A DNA stretch of 64,000 nt from Paramacrobiotus metropolitanus. Its lineage: Eukaryota; Tardigrada; Eutardigrada; Parachela; Macrobiotidae. Of the stretch, positions 25,700-37,272 are shown in pieces. Under the pieces are notes generated by a model. The model saw only the letters and a program-made list of their open reading frames with translations, made no database searches and was not told the origin of the DNA. The position numbers and the translations under genes are program-made. Position 1 is the first letter of the stretch; each line of letters begins with the position of its first letter. The stretch lies in NCBI RefSeq assembly GCF_019649055.1, contig NW_026570231.1, positions 248,001 through 312,000 on the forward strand, in the 5' to 3' direction.

Positions 25700-28667
25700 A
25701 TGGATTCTCTGGCTTGTCCCAAATGTCAGCATCGTTTCACCTATTTGGAGCGGGAGGAACACAGTGGTCATTTCCCGCTGGTGTTAAACTGTGGCCACGG
25801 TCTGTGTTACTCATGTGTGTGGGAAACGCTTTCACACGAAATAAGCAGTGGGAAAAGTCAGCATAGCGCGCATCTTTCTTGTGCCCTTTGTGGTCAAAAT
25901 CAGCCACCTGTTGAAAGTTTGGAACGTCAGGATGTCGTGCGAAGATTTCCTGTTGATTTTGTTACTGTTGGCGTTTTGGTCGCTTTGGACAGCTTTGGCC
26001 CGAATATTTTTCAGTTCAATAGCAAAATCCTTCCCCTGCCATCTGCCTTGCGCTCATCTCTCGAAGAGAAGCTGAAGAGTGCAGGTAACATTTTAATTGG
26101 TTTTTGTTTTAAAAAGTTTATCGCTAATAGTGCTTGTAGTTAGGTAATCGCCTAACAGCCAGTAACTGGTACTTATTTGCAAGATGCTCGTACAAAATAA
26201 TTATGATGGAAATTGGAATACATGTTTTGATCTTTGATTGCCACGAAGTTATTTTACAGTTATCTGGATGCTTTACATTCAAGTCTCTTCTTTTCTCTGT
26301 TGTCATATTTTTTTATAAAATATGATTGCCATGGTCTTTATAACCATAGGTTCTGTTTAACAAAAGAGGTAGGAAAATATTTGATTTTGATTCCAGATCG
26401 GGAGCGAGAGGAAATCTTTCTCGAACGGCCGGATTCTTGCTGTCTGTGCGCCAGCATCCACTGTGGATGGAAATGTCTGACATGCAAGCTAGCCTTTTGT
26501 ATGGATTGTTGGCCGCAGCACCAACAATCGTGCCCCGACGTCGTTTTATCGACTGCGGTCCCGTTTGACTGCCACGGAAATCCTATGGAACCATTTCGTT
26601 CTTGTGCCGAGCATAACAGACTGCAACAGTGGCACTGCAATGTCCACGATGAACACAAAAACAGTTTTCTGTGTGTGCTGGATGCCGATGGTCGGCAGAA
26701 GAAGCGCCTGTTTGACTGTTCGTTTACTACAAAGGCGGAGAAAAATGAAGATGCTGTGCCCAGTTTCCTGGATCTTCATCCTCGTATAATTGCTTTAGCG
26801 AAACGGTCCGGCGAAAGTTTAAAAGCTATTCGTCGAGCAAAGCGCCAACTGGAAGAACTGAATATCAACGACCAGCTCAAAATTCGCCGGCTTTTTCATC
26901 GTTTGACGGCTTCAGCAGTTTTTAGTTGCAATAACTTGATACTGCTGCAGGAGAACTTCAGTGGAATAGCTCTCGCTTTTCTGGAAGATGTTGGATGTCT
27001 TATGAACAAGCAATCAAAATGGACAACCTTCCTGTTGGAGCGGTGGAATTTTATAGTTACCAATGTCGCGACTCTGCCCATCAAGCTATACATGGAGAAT
27101 ACCGCACTCGAAGAGAATCTGCTCCGCTGCCAACTATGGTGTCCGGACCGAATGAGAGAAATTTGTCTACACGATGCACCATATATTTCCGAGAGTGTCT
27201 GGAACGACGGGCTACCTAAAGGGTTGCGGATGATTTTCATGAAGACAATCGGTCAGCTAAAATCTGCCGAAGATTTACTGCCCACTGTCTTCGGGTTGTC
27301 CAGTGTACGTGATCTGGTTAAGGTGGTCCACAAGCATGGTCACTCCCCCAAATATGATCTCCAATATGATTTGGGTATTCTGACAGAAAGATCAGTTGTT
27401 TTGCCCGTAACATCGTTAGCAACTGAATTCCAGAAATTAAAGAATACCGTTTTCAACGTGCAAGGAATGATCCCACGGCAGTGGAATGCTGATCACTTGG
27501 AAATCATCGACGCCAATCCTGCTGTATGTCGTGTTACGCATGTGGAGAATGATCAGTTAGAATTCTGGATTAGGAATTCTTCATACGATGGAAAACACAA
27601 GGAGCTCCATAAGGCGTTGAATATTTTTTGTTGTAAAGCAGTGAATTTGGAAAGCATTGCGGTTGACGGGATTTACGGTGTTCAAGTGGAAGAATCTTTT
27701 GGAAGATTGTCTGGATTCAAAAAGTGGGTAAAATCGTTTTTTACTAGCTGGATGTGAAGTATTCACCTACAGAGGCTCTGTAGGTCGGTAATGCAGCATC
27801 TGAACTATGGGTAGAAAGATGCGGGGGATAAGGGACGTCTGGAAGTATTTGTTTTATACCGTTTATGTTGAATTAAGCAGTCAGTTCAAGGCGGGATTCA
27901 CATTTCACATACAGAATCTTAAAGTTGCTCTTTTCCAGGGGTTACCCTCAACACTACGGATGGTAAGAATCTTTTCTCCTCTAAATAGGAAATTTAGCTC
28001 GGTTTCCCCCGCAATAAAAAATGATTGCAGGATGCGTGTACGGATTACTAAGGTGGATGCCAACGGGGATCAGTGTCAAGGTCATCTGTTGGACCACGGT
28101 AAACAACTGTAAAATTGCAGGGTTGTATATGGTGTATGCAAGTACTGTAACGCCGGTTCAGGGGTATCTGACCAGTGTGTGAGTTACATTTACCTGTTCT
28201 TCTTGCATCAATTAACAATTAATTTAACCAAGGTATAATTTGATTTTGTTAATTTAATTTGTGAATTTGCTTACATAGTTTTGTTTTGTAATTTAAATTA
28301 ATCTGACTGCTTTGATTAAGGTGCTACTGGGGCTTGGAAGTTGACCGATTTACGAGAAATTCCACAGTCACTGCAGCGGGAAGACCCCTTTGCCATTCGT
28401 GCCCAACTGAGTAGTTTCGTCCCATCTTACAAGGTTAACAAATGTTGGCCGAATATCGGAAAATTTGTGCTCCAGTGGCTTTCGTTTTGCGGCTCTCCCT
28501 TCGTCTTACTGGATGATTATGTGACAGAAACAGGATTGTTGCTGGTGGATGTGTGGAGCGACTCTCGAACTCCGTCCCTTCGGGAGTACCTTGTGTGGTG
28601 TGGTGCTGGTGAACTAAAGGTCATGAGTGACGCTCGAAAACTTTATCAGGACCAAGAAAAACGCTGA
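25700..28667 (+). CDS. RING, B-box and Tudor domain protein (RNF17/Qin-like)
   Basis: Five exons: 25700-26084, 26397-27723, 27939-27962, 28031-28098, 28321-28667; 716 aa. An N-terminal RING-HC finger has ligands C6, C9, C31, H33, C36, C39, C61 and C64. A B-box-like Cys/His cluster follows at about 143-180 (CCLC..., CLTCKLAFCMDC) with more Cys/His pairs to about 230, then a long helical middle. The C-terminal third reads as an extended Tudor domain: WMRVRITKV, HLLDHG, TDLREIPQSL, FAIRAQLSSF. In animals RING plus B-box plus Tudor is the architecture of RNF17 and fly Qin/Kumo, germline granule proteins that steer piRNA ping-pong partners; Tudor domains bind symmetrically dimethylated arginine of PIWI proteins. 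This protein is shorter than RNF17 (about 1,600 aa) and shows one Tudor unit. Exon 3 is only 24 nt, with strong splice sites, and is needed to keep frame. Confidence 0.8.
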
Positions 28668-29549
28668 AGGGCGTTACTAGCTACCTGATTAAAGTGGAAG
28701 GAGTTCCCGCTGCAAACTTCCGGCATGATAAAAAGTAGAGTACTGTACCGGTTTCGTGTTTTAGAGATAGCTTTCGTTAAATATTGTTTAGTGACATCGT
28801 ACATATTTTGACCTTTCTTTACTTACGGTTTGACCCGGAAATGTTTAAGTACCGGTACTGGCAGTACAGTACTGTATATGTAGTTGTTCAGTTTTGACCA
28901 TTGTTGTTAACCATAAAATCATTTTGTAATTTTTGTGTTTGTGTCTCGCTGAATGTAGAGAAGTGAAAGTTGTTGGTGGTCGATATGCATTGCGAACTGC
29001 TCTACTATTGCATGCTTTGACTACGCCCATATTTCTTACTTTACAGCATTCATGGGCGAAAGCAGAAATAGAATCATAGCATTGCCCGTTGAGAACCTTC
29101 GTTTCAAACCACTTGTATTCTTGTTCTTCTCATTTTGACAAAGAGAAAAAATACCGAACCTAGTAATAAAATGTTTTGCTCATTGCAGCTTGAGCGTTGT
29201 GTACTCGTAATCGTATTATGACCATGGTCCATGTGATAATTATAAAATGATGTTGGGGGAAGGTTTTCGGTTTTCTTTATTCTAACCGCTCACTTTACCA
29301 ACTCCTTTCACCCCGGGCAGGCAGTTACGCACAAAGCCACTGAAAATCACATTTTGACTTTTTGCGATTTTATTTGTCTATTTTGGTTTTGAATTTTCAC
29401 ACGTACGTAGAAGTACCAAAATATTCAGTGAGACGATTGCGGAGACTCACTTTAATTGGTTTTAGGTTTAGCTTACTGATCCAGTTTTCTTTCTGTTACG
29501 TCTGTTTCAGTACTGATTTGGTATAACCAAAAGGAGAATCAACCACACG
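28668..29549. other. Intergenic between the RING/Tudor gene and TRIP4
   Basis: No coding exon supported. A good acceptor (ctgtttcag) ends near 29509, and an in-frame TGA lies between it and the TRIP4 ATG at 29550. A non-coding first exon of TRIP4 upstream is therefore likely. Confidence 0.5.
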
Positions 29550-31395
29550 ATGTCGGGAATTGCTTATCGCAAGCCTGATTTGGAGCCGCAGGGAGATCAG
29601 ATTCGGGGGAAAAAAGGGAAGAAAGCGAAGGCGAAAGATAGTGCTCATTCCAGTGCTAATACAGCTGCTATCCCATCCGGCAACGATCCTTTCTCAGGAA
29701 TTTTCGCTCCCACAATGCCCCATGGGAATCCTGCAAATACAGCGAACCATTCTACCCTGGCACTAAACAACGCAGACCCGGTGGTCGAACAAGCAAAGGG
29801 AAAGCAGAAGAAGAAGGAATTCATTAATATGCTACAAGTACACGAAGGAAGCCTGGAAATCATCCTTCCCGGTCGTCATCCATGTCAGTGCCTTTGCACT
29901 AAACATGACTTGATCAATAATTGTCTTAGTTGTGGAAGAATCGTGTGCGTTCAAGAGGGGTCTGGGCCGTGTTTTACTTGTGGACAAATTGTGGGTAAGA
30001 GTTAAGACGGTTTATGGCAGTAATTTTTTTGTTTCACTTATTTACGTACGAAAGTGAAATTTGGTGTCTTTCCTGGGCCATTTCCATGGCTGCCCGCGTT
30101 GTCGACTTGTCATTTCCGGATGTAGTGTTACAATAGTAACAATACTGTGTTAGTTCTCTGTACGAATTGTTTGTACGTGGCTTTGATTAAGTGTGTGCAT
30201 TGACATTTTATCATTTTTACCTCTAGGTACGGACGAAGAAATTGCAGTATTAATGCGTGGCGGCTTAGACGCTGAAAAGCTGCAGAGAAAAATGTTCGGC
30301 AGTGAGCAGCTTACCCTGGACTTTGAGAAAATGATAAAACTGGATGCGAATAAATCGGATACTTTAATGAAAGCCGAAGCGCAGCGTGATAAACTACTGG
30401 AATATGATCGCACCGCGGCGCAACGGACGAGAATCATCGATGATCAGGCAGACTACTATAGCGAACACGCATTCATGACGAAAGAGGAACGAGAAGCCAT
30501 CCGAAAAAAGGAAGCTGAACTAAGAAGTCAGCGATTTCGGTCGGTTCTTGAGAGAAAGCACAATATGAGTTTGGATTTCGCAGGTATGATAAAAATTTTA
30601 AAATTGCTACAAGTAAAATCGAAATTTCCACTTCGAATTCTTGAAGAGAAGTTCGAAAATAGTTAATTTAGTAATATGGAAGGCATGGATTTCCAATATT
30701 GTTCTGATGTGTTTGATATGTTTGTATCTGTAGGTCGACAAGTGTCCTTCCAGAAGGAAGATCGCGGTCCGGACAATATGTATGCCGATCCGGTCGATGC
30801 GGAACCATTGCGTATTCCCGAGACCGTTCCGAACTTTTCATTGTCTCGTGATCCTGATCAGTGGCAGAAGTTGTTCACTAGTTCCGTCGACCGAATGCCC
30901 GCCCATGCTTTGATTCGCACTGAACGAACTTCTGCATGCCGCGTGCAGGACCGCGAACTGTTGGAAATGTGCGACAACGGTATGGCGTTATCCGTTCGGC
31001 AGCCTTGGGCCAGTTTCATTACCATGGGTTTAAAACTGCATGAAGGTCGTGACTGGTATACTGCGCATCGAGGCAAGCTATGGATCGCCTCTGGCTCAAA
31101 GCTTCCTCCTCCCAATGAAATTATAGAAGAAGAGAATTTAGTTAAAGCTGTCACGGGGAATGCGTTTATTGTCTTTCCTGAGCAGTATCTGACGGGATTC
31201 CTCTTGGGTAGCGTGGATGTTGTTGATTGCATTACGCAAGAAGAATATCAGAAACGTTTTCCAGGGGGACTCCTGATGCATCCTTATATATTGTTATTAG
31301 AAAACCCGCTTGAACTGACACAGAAGTTTCCGATAGAAGGAAAGAGCAAGATATTCAAAATGGACATCAAACTGCATCAGTTTGCGAAAGCTTAG
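29550..31395 (+). CDS. TRIP4: Activating signal cointegrator 1 (ASC-1)
   Basis: Three exons: 29550-29994, 30227-30583, 30734-31395; 487 aa, phases match. A lysine-rich leader (KKGKKAKAK) is followed by the family zinc finger: GRHPCQCLCTKHDLINNC, then GRIVCVQEGSGPC and a final Cys pair. Next comes the helical segment with LLEYDRTAAQRTRIIDD, and a C-terminal ASCH domain (MALSVRQPWASFITMG, RGKLWIASGSKLP, GFLLGSVDVVDC). TRIP4 is the zinc-finger subunit of the ASC-1 complex, which works in transcription coactivation and in the ribosome-quality and alkylation-damage roles of the ASCC helicase. The human protein is 581 aa; this one lacks roughly the first 100 residues, because an in-frame stop precedes the first ATG. 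Orthology is clear. Confidence 0.93.
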
Positions 31396-32059
31396 CCACA
31401 CATTCCGCCTAAATTTGTGTATAAACCAAAACCATATGGCGATAACGATGAAGTAGGCTGACTGTAAAATTTAGTGTTTTAAGGGTGTTTTGTATTTTAT
31501 ACTCACAGTGATTGCGCCTGTGATGATGGTGTCTCGAATTCCGTTGAAATGAAATGTGAATATTTTGCTCTTTATTACCTACCGGCTATCGAGCAGCTAC
31601 TGTATAAGCCAAACAAGAATATTGTAAACTGCCAACTGATTCACTTATGCAGCTGGTATTCCGCTTCCGCTCTCGATTTATGGCATGTTCAACTGCCTGT
31701 CATTTTGATGCCAAATTACACTTATACCAATTTTTTGCCTTATGTTCTTCCTTCATGTTGAACATGATTAATTTAATTTCCATTCTAATCCAACTTCACT
31801 ATTCACGTTTAATGGACCGGTAGTAAAAAAGCTTGAAACAAATGTGCCGGCCTACGAAATTACGAAACCAGTTTTGGAAAAATATGTACATAGTACCGGT
31901 CTGTGAATGCCAACCCAGCAATGGAAACAAGCAGTATAATTGTAGCGATAAGTATAAAAGTTCGAATCACAAGAGAAAGTCAAAGCAGAAACGGCTGCAA
32001 TTCTGTATTAATTTTATTACGAGTCCTCACTTGTTTCTATTAACTAAAGTTGATTTAAA
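31396..32059. other. Intergenic, promoter of the small secreted gene
   Basis: 3' flank of TRIP4 and 5' flank of the gene at 32060. Contains a TATA box at 31953-31960. A 70-codon open frame at 31549-31761 has no support. Confidence 0.5.
31953..31960 (+). promoter_or_regulatory. TATA box
   Basis: TATAAAAG, 100 bp upstream of the ATG at 32060 and on the same strand. Spacing allows a short 5' UTR of about 70 nt. TATA boxes often mark strongly regulated or abundantly expressed genes, which would suit a secreted product. Confidence 0.55.
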
Positions 32060-32902
32060 ATGAAGCACACAGATGGCGCCATCTTGATTGTGGTTCTACT
32101 GGGTATCTTTTGCATCTCCTTCACCACTTCCCAGGGGCAAGGAGCAGCCCGGCTAACAAATACGTTACATCGTAAGCCAGCGTCTACTGCCGATTCAGAT
32201 GTTCTATCCTCTAACTTTTGGCGAAATGCCAAGGAAAAAGATTTCGACAGGTAAGGACATTTGTTTTCAAAAATATTTGTAATTAAAGCAGATGAAAGGT
32301 GAGGGACGTATCTTTGCTTGTAAGGACCAGTCTGCTCTGACCTTAATTTAGCTACCGTAATACTATTACGATAATAAGATACTGTGCTTTTTGTAATATT
32401 AAGCTTCATTTCTTATACGAGTACTACGAGCACTGAAAACCTTAGATAAAGTGCATACTGCAGGCCGTGTACAGAATGTGGAATACTTGAGAATTTTTGT
32501 GGAAAACATTCCATTGATTTGGCGAAGCTTCTGGGAAACGAATCGCAGCACCCTAACGCTTATGCATACTTGCATATGCAGATGTTTCTTTTTAAGAAAA
32601 TTTTTAAAATTTTTATTTGCCTAATTTTACACGTTTTATTAAACCGCGATTCAGCTGCGCTGCACTAGGGCACGAATTTTTATTATTTTACATAATTTTT
32701 GAGTTTTTTTAGAGTATTCCTTCCTCATGGACTAAGCTTCGACGATCTCAGCCCCGCTCAACAAAAAAAAGTGTGGTATCTGATGTTCAAGAAAGCGATC
32801 AAAGCTAGGCAAAATCCAGGAATGGTTCGACCAGCAATAACGTTCAAAGAATCATCGCCAACAAACACAGATTACGCCGGAAACGAAATTTCCCGATCAT
32901 AA
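32060..32902 (+). CDS. Small secreted protein, unknown family
   Basis: Two exons: 32060-32250 and 32713-32902; 126 aa. The join uses gacag|gtaagg and tttttttag|agta and is in phase. Residues about 6-26 form a strong signal peptide (AILIVVLLGIFCISF) ending in a TTSQGQG-like cleavage region. The mature chain has no cysteine, is basic and contains LSFDDLSPAQQKKVWYLMFK. It shows no domain I recognise. The length, absence of Cys and RQ / RP / SRS basic sites would allow a secreted peptide precursor, but dibasic cleavage sites flanking repeated peptides are not evident. A TATA box 100 bp upstream supports a real transcription unit. Confidence 0.6.
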
Positions 32903-35043
32903 AATGTGCGATTTGTTGATATTGCTCGGATAATACTTCTTGGCTCAGGAGTTCAGCTTCTTTGATGGCTTTTATATGAAGAACGAGCGCAATGTCGTAA
33001 CCTGGACCAGTTGACTGGAAATAAATTAAGTAAAATTGATTCGCTATAACTCTATTTTTATGAGGGAAGACTAAAATGAACTGAACCGAGGTTTTCTGGA
33101 ATAAAGTGATTAAAATAAACAATCGTTACGAACGAAATAATTATTGATTAATGCCCTGACCCTTCTCTGCGCTTAATGGCCCTGACTTATGAATTGTGGG
33201 CAGAACGCACCAGTACTTGTACTAATTTTATCAACTTTCCATATTCGTTACACGCAACATACAAAGCACATTTTTTCCAACAGTTTCAAAAAAATCACTT
33301 ATTGAAGTTTTTCCTCAGCACCAACGATACACGCGGTCTAATTACAGAAAACACAGTGTCTTAAATTTGCTCCCATCGGCGCCGTTTCCAGGACAGATAC
33401 CTCACTGCCTTGTTGTGCGATGCTGATACTTTATTTACCATTGGATCGGGTGGAGATGATCCGTAGCCCTTTTTCGCCGGTTGAATTCGGTCGAATCTTC
33501 TGTCTCCGTTGTCGAGGTTGGGTCAAGAAAGTATTTCATATAGTTGTTCAGCGTAATTCCATACCCCGAGTAAAACAACTTGCAAAAAAAAACGTTAACT
33601 TAACGTTAGGAAACGGCTAAAATTGACACACATCCGTTCACCTAGCGGTACTTAAAATGTTAAACTAACGTTTTTCCTACAAGCTGTTTTACTCGGGTAC
33701 TTCTACATATCTATATAAATAAATATAGAATACTATTATTGCAGTACAAGACATACCGTGTATCATATTCATTTCAATGCAGTGACAATGAGAACCGGCC
33801 TACACCTACGGAGGATATTTAATATCAACGTGATGAATAGTATGCACTATATAAGAACTCCAACAGCTACAACCAACAACAACCTTCTCTAGTTTTCCGT
33901 CTGTTACCAACTTATCACTTTCCAATTGTAAAATTTTGTTGATAAATGAATGAATTTAATATTGTTGTTTCTCACGCTTTCGGCTTTTCAGATCTTCCAT
34001 TACTTCTACGTATCACAATTTTTTGACTGCTTTTTACAGCATAATCTGCATAGCGGCGCGGGTTAATGGAATGACAGATGCAATAATTTTCGCAGGTTTT
34101 CGTACAAGAAAGCGTGTATTGTACAATTGGAGTACGCTGCAGTAGAGCAAGAAATTTGCCTCTGAAGCTGTAGTTTGCAAGAAATTTGTATAGAAGTATG
34201 CTAAATTATTCTTTAGTTGCAGCACGGTACCGTGGTTGCAGTATTACCTATGAAAAACTAATGCTGCACCATGCACAATTAATTTTACGTTTTATTTCGT
34301 ATTATTATTATACAAACTTAGTTTACACTTTATACTTAGTGACCTGTCACATATGCACATACAGCCGCCACTTTCCACACTTGTTACACAAAACTATTCA
34401 AATATCATTCCGCGTAGAAGGGTGACTTTCCCAAGCTTACGATGCTATAAAGGCAACTTGAGATTAGATTCTCAAGTGGTTGACAAAACATCCCTCAAAA
34501 AGTCTCAGTCTGAAGTTGAAACCATCCATGATATGCAATAGCTGGATTCGCTGAAATTTGTACATTCTTAGTACACCTGTATCATGGCAGATCAAGTGTA
34601 GTGTAATGCCTTGCCTGTATGAGTAACGATGGAAGTGACCAGTCTCACTAGGAAGTACAAACAGGTGATTCATGCTTTCCTCGCTGGTCAGCAGATTCTG
34701 GAGGGTTTGGTTTAGTGTACTCAGTACTGTATATACACTGTACAGCAAGTGCTGTCACTGCAGTAATACATAGCGGTAAATAACAATACAGTACAACAAC
34801 TGACAGTCTGCACGAATTTTGTACGTACATTAAACAGGATATGCACTCATAAACACTGGGTGTGCTAATAAAGTACCCATGTAAACCGTGCAAAGGTAAA
34901 GGAACAGCCGTTATAAGCCAGCAGCCAAAACCGACTGTGGTTAGTGCGGCTACTTTTAGCGATCAAGTATTTTATTGTGGTTTGAACTGGTGATTTTATT
35001 TGTTGACGATTTTCATGCTTCTGTATTTCCTGGCCTAAAAAAA
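32903..35043. other. Intergenic, upstream of secreted paralogue A
   Basis: No supported exon in 2.1 kb. Holds the MITE at 33562-33699. A TATATAAG sequence at 33849-33856 is followed by an A/C-rich leader-like stretch, and might be the promoter of paralogue A if that gene has a distal non-coding exon. Confidence 0.45.
33562..33699. mobile_element. Short inverted-repeat element (MITE-like), 138 bp
   Basis: The left end TACCCCGAGTAAAACAACTT at 33562 matches the complement of the right end ending at 33699 (TACCCGAGTAAAACAGCTTG). Both arms then run through A-rich DNA into an AACGTTA motif, giving imperfect arms of roughly 35 bp around a core without ORF. No clear target-site duplication apart from TA. 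Confidence 0.6.
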
Positions 35044-36315
35044 ATGGCCTTCCTACACTTTTTGTGTGTCTGTTCGATTTCTTCCCTGGCGTTTGCTGGA
35101 TTGATTGACCGTGGTCAGGACGCCGCAGACGCGCTGAAGTACAGCAAGATGGAGGGATTTTTCCGTGTGGAGGTTTTCGTGGATAAACTGGACACCCAAG
35201 GAAAATCACATACTGGATTGTCGTGCGATATCTTTGACAAATGTGATCCTAAAGTTATGTGCTTTATCGATACGTAAGTACAGCTTTTTCCCATTGAATT
35301 GTACTTGTTTTATTAAATTGCATAGAATATGGCTTACCCTATTAAGTAATTGTTGTCCACAATTTGATATGTATTAGTAACTGCTGCAATACAACTCTGC
35401 AATGCTTCTGTTGTCTATATTTAGGGAAAAACCAAACAACGATTTTGGTGGCGATTCTGTTCCGTACAGCAATTATGTGACTTTATTTGATGGCAATAAC
35501 GTCGACATTCCTCAAATTTCTCAGTCGATCTCTCGCGATGTATGTGGCAAAGCTCCGCGAAAAATTGCCATCCGATGCCGTGCTATTGATAAAGGTCCGT
35601 GTTGTAGTTTGCCATTGGCAATAAGGCATAATTAACATTTAGTCCAGAAAGGTCATATCTAGTTTTTTCACTTACCGTTTCTTTCGTTTTTTGTTTTGTG
35701 CGTTTTGGTTAATTTTGGGGTTAATGGCCGTTTTACGTATTTGTTTAAGCATTGAAAAATATATGTACTCGGTTCAAGTGCCCTGTTCTGTCTGTGCAAG
35801 TTTGCATAAATTTAGATTGCAAAGATTGGTACAGACCAGTGTTATGTAATAAGTTCCCCAAATCTTAAAATCAGTCGCTTTTAATTTGATTCGAGATATT
35901 TTCTGAGCAGTGCTAATTCTACATGTGCATTATATTCTTGCAGATGGCATCAACGATGATAAAATTGATAACTACAAATGGCATTTGACCAGTGACAAGT
36001 ATAAGGTTGCCCAAAACGAGCAGGCTTCGGAGTGGTCGGCCGAAATTGCTATTCCCGGAGAAGACCGGCCTAGTTCCAAGTACGTATACAACTAGAAAAG
36101 CATTTGTTGGTTACTAACTTACTATTTATTTGTTTGACGATTTATGCATGTCTTTAAAATTGAGTGCAACTTGTGTAAAACATCATTTGGCTAACGTTCG
36201 TGTGGTTGTTAATTGCAGGATTTATGTCAAAGCCCGGATGTACTCTATTCCGGAAACGCAGTGCAGGCCTTCGACCAACGGTCAAGGATTATTTAGTGGT
36301 CTGTTTTCTAAGTAA
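35044..36315 (+). CDS. Secreted Cys-containing family, paralogue A
   Basis: Four exons: 35044-35273, 35425-35594, 35944-36079, 36219-36315; 210 aa. The signal peptide is about residues 1-18 (FLHFLCVCSISSLAFA). Family landmarks in order: GLIDRGQD near the mature start; FRVEVFVDKLDTQGKSHTGL; CDIFDKCDP; DFGGDSVPYSNYVTLFDG; RDVCGK; RCRAIDKDG; NDDKIDNYK; GEDRPSSK; and a C-terminal CRPSTNG...FSGLFSK. At least five cysteines recur across paralogues, suggesting disulphides in an extracellular beta-rich domain. I do not recognise the family. The alternating strand pattern and the D/N-rich DKD-type loops recall C2-like or Notch-ligand N-terminal folds, but this is only an impression. First of four head-to-tail copies; unlike the others its NNV and AIRC regions are in one exon. 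Confidence 0.85.
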
Positions 36316-37272
36316 TCCGCAGCTTTCGATATTTGTTTAAGTACTATTTATCCGCCATTGATTGCATGGTATAGCCAGCCTGCTGGAAACGAACCGTGAT
36401 AGTAGCGATCGCAGTTATTCTTTTAGTTTTGTACACGACTGCTATTGTTATTTGTGGATCGTTTTAGATCGCCAAGTGACACTGTTGATTGTTTATTTTA
36501 CGAGCGTTTAATGCTTTGAAACTTGCGGCTGAATCAAATTGTTTGCTCAATATGCAAAAGAGAAATCAAGAAGAAACAGTACGAAAAGAAAGAGCCAATT
36601 TTCTGTAGTTTTACGTGACGAACTGTTAATTTAAAGCCTGAGCATCGGATTTTATCAGAATCTTTGTGTTTATTTTAAGAACAACAACAACCAAGGGGAT
36701 TATTACAGTTATCACAATTTAAAAAAGTTCTGTATTATACTAATTGTAATAAAGAGGTTGGCAGTCACTAGTCAGTGGAGCCTGCTTTGACACCTTTACG
36801 CAGTGCACTAGCATGGTTCGGCAAAAAAGAAAATGGCACAGAATTATATTACATTTACACTATCATATGGTAGTGATATTTACACAATTAAGATATATAT
36901 ATAATTGTTTCGATTACCCTATCACTTCTCAGTAATATCGGGTGCGTGCAAGAAGAATTCGCACATATGCATCCGACTTGCAGGCAGCAAACTGTAAGTC
37001 CTGAATTCTAAAGATTAGACCATTCTTTAATTCTTGGGATGCTAAGAAAACTGGCAGGTCTTGGAAAGTTGGCTATCCGATTGGACTTTAGATCAAGATT
37101 TCCATCTTTCACCAGTCGACGCGTTCAGCAGCCAGTGACAGTGTTATACATGATCGACAAGTCCACCCACCTTGCGAGATCTGCAGAAAAAGTGAATCTA
37201 TGATTTTCATTATCATATGTCGTTCGCTTTTTTCAGCTAAATTGTGAGAAGCTGCAAACTGCGAACACAATC
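36316..37272. other. Intergenic between paralogues A and B
   Basis: AT-rich DNA without supported exons; 3' flank of A and promoter region of B. Confidence 0.5.
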
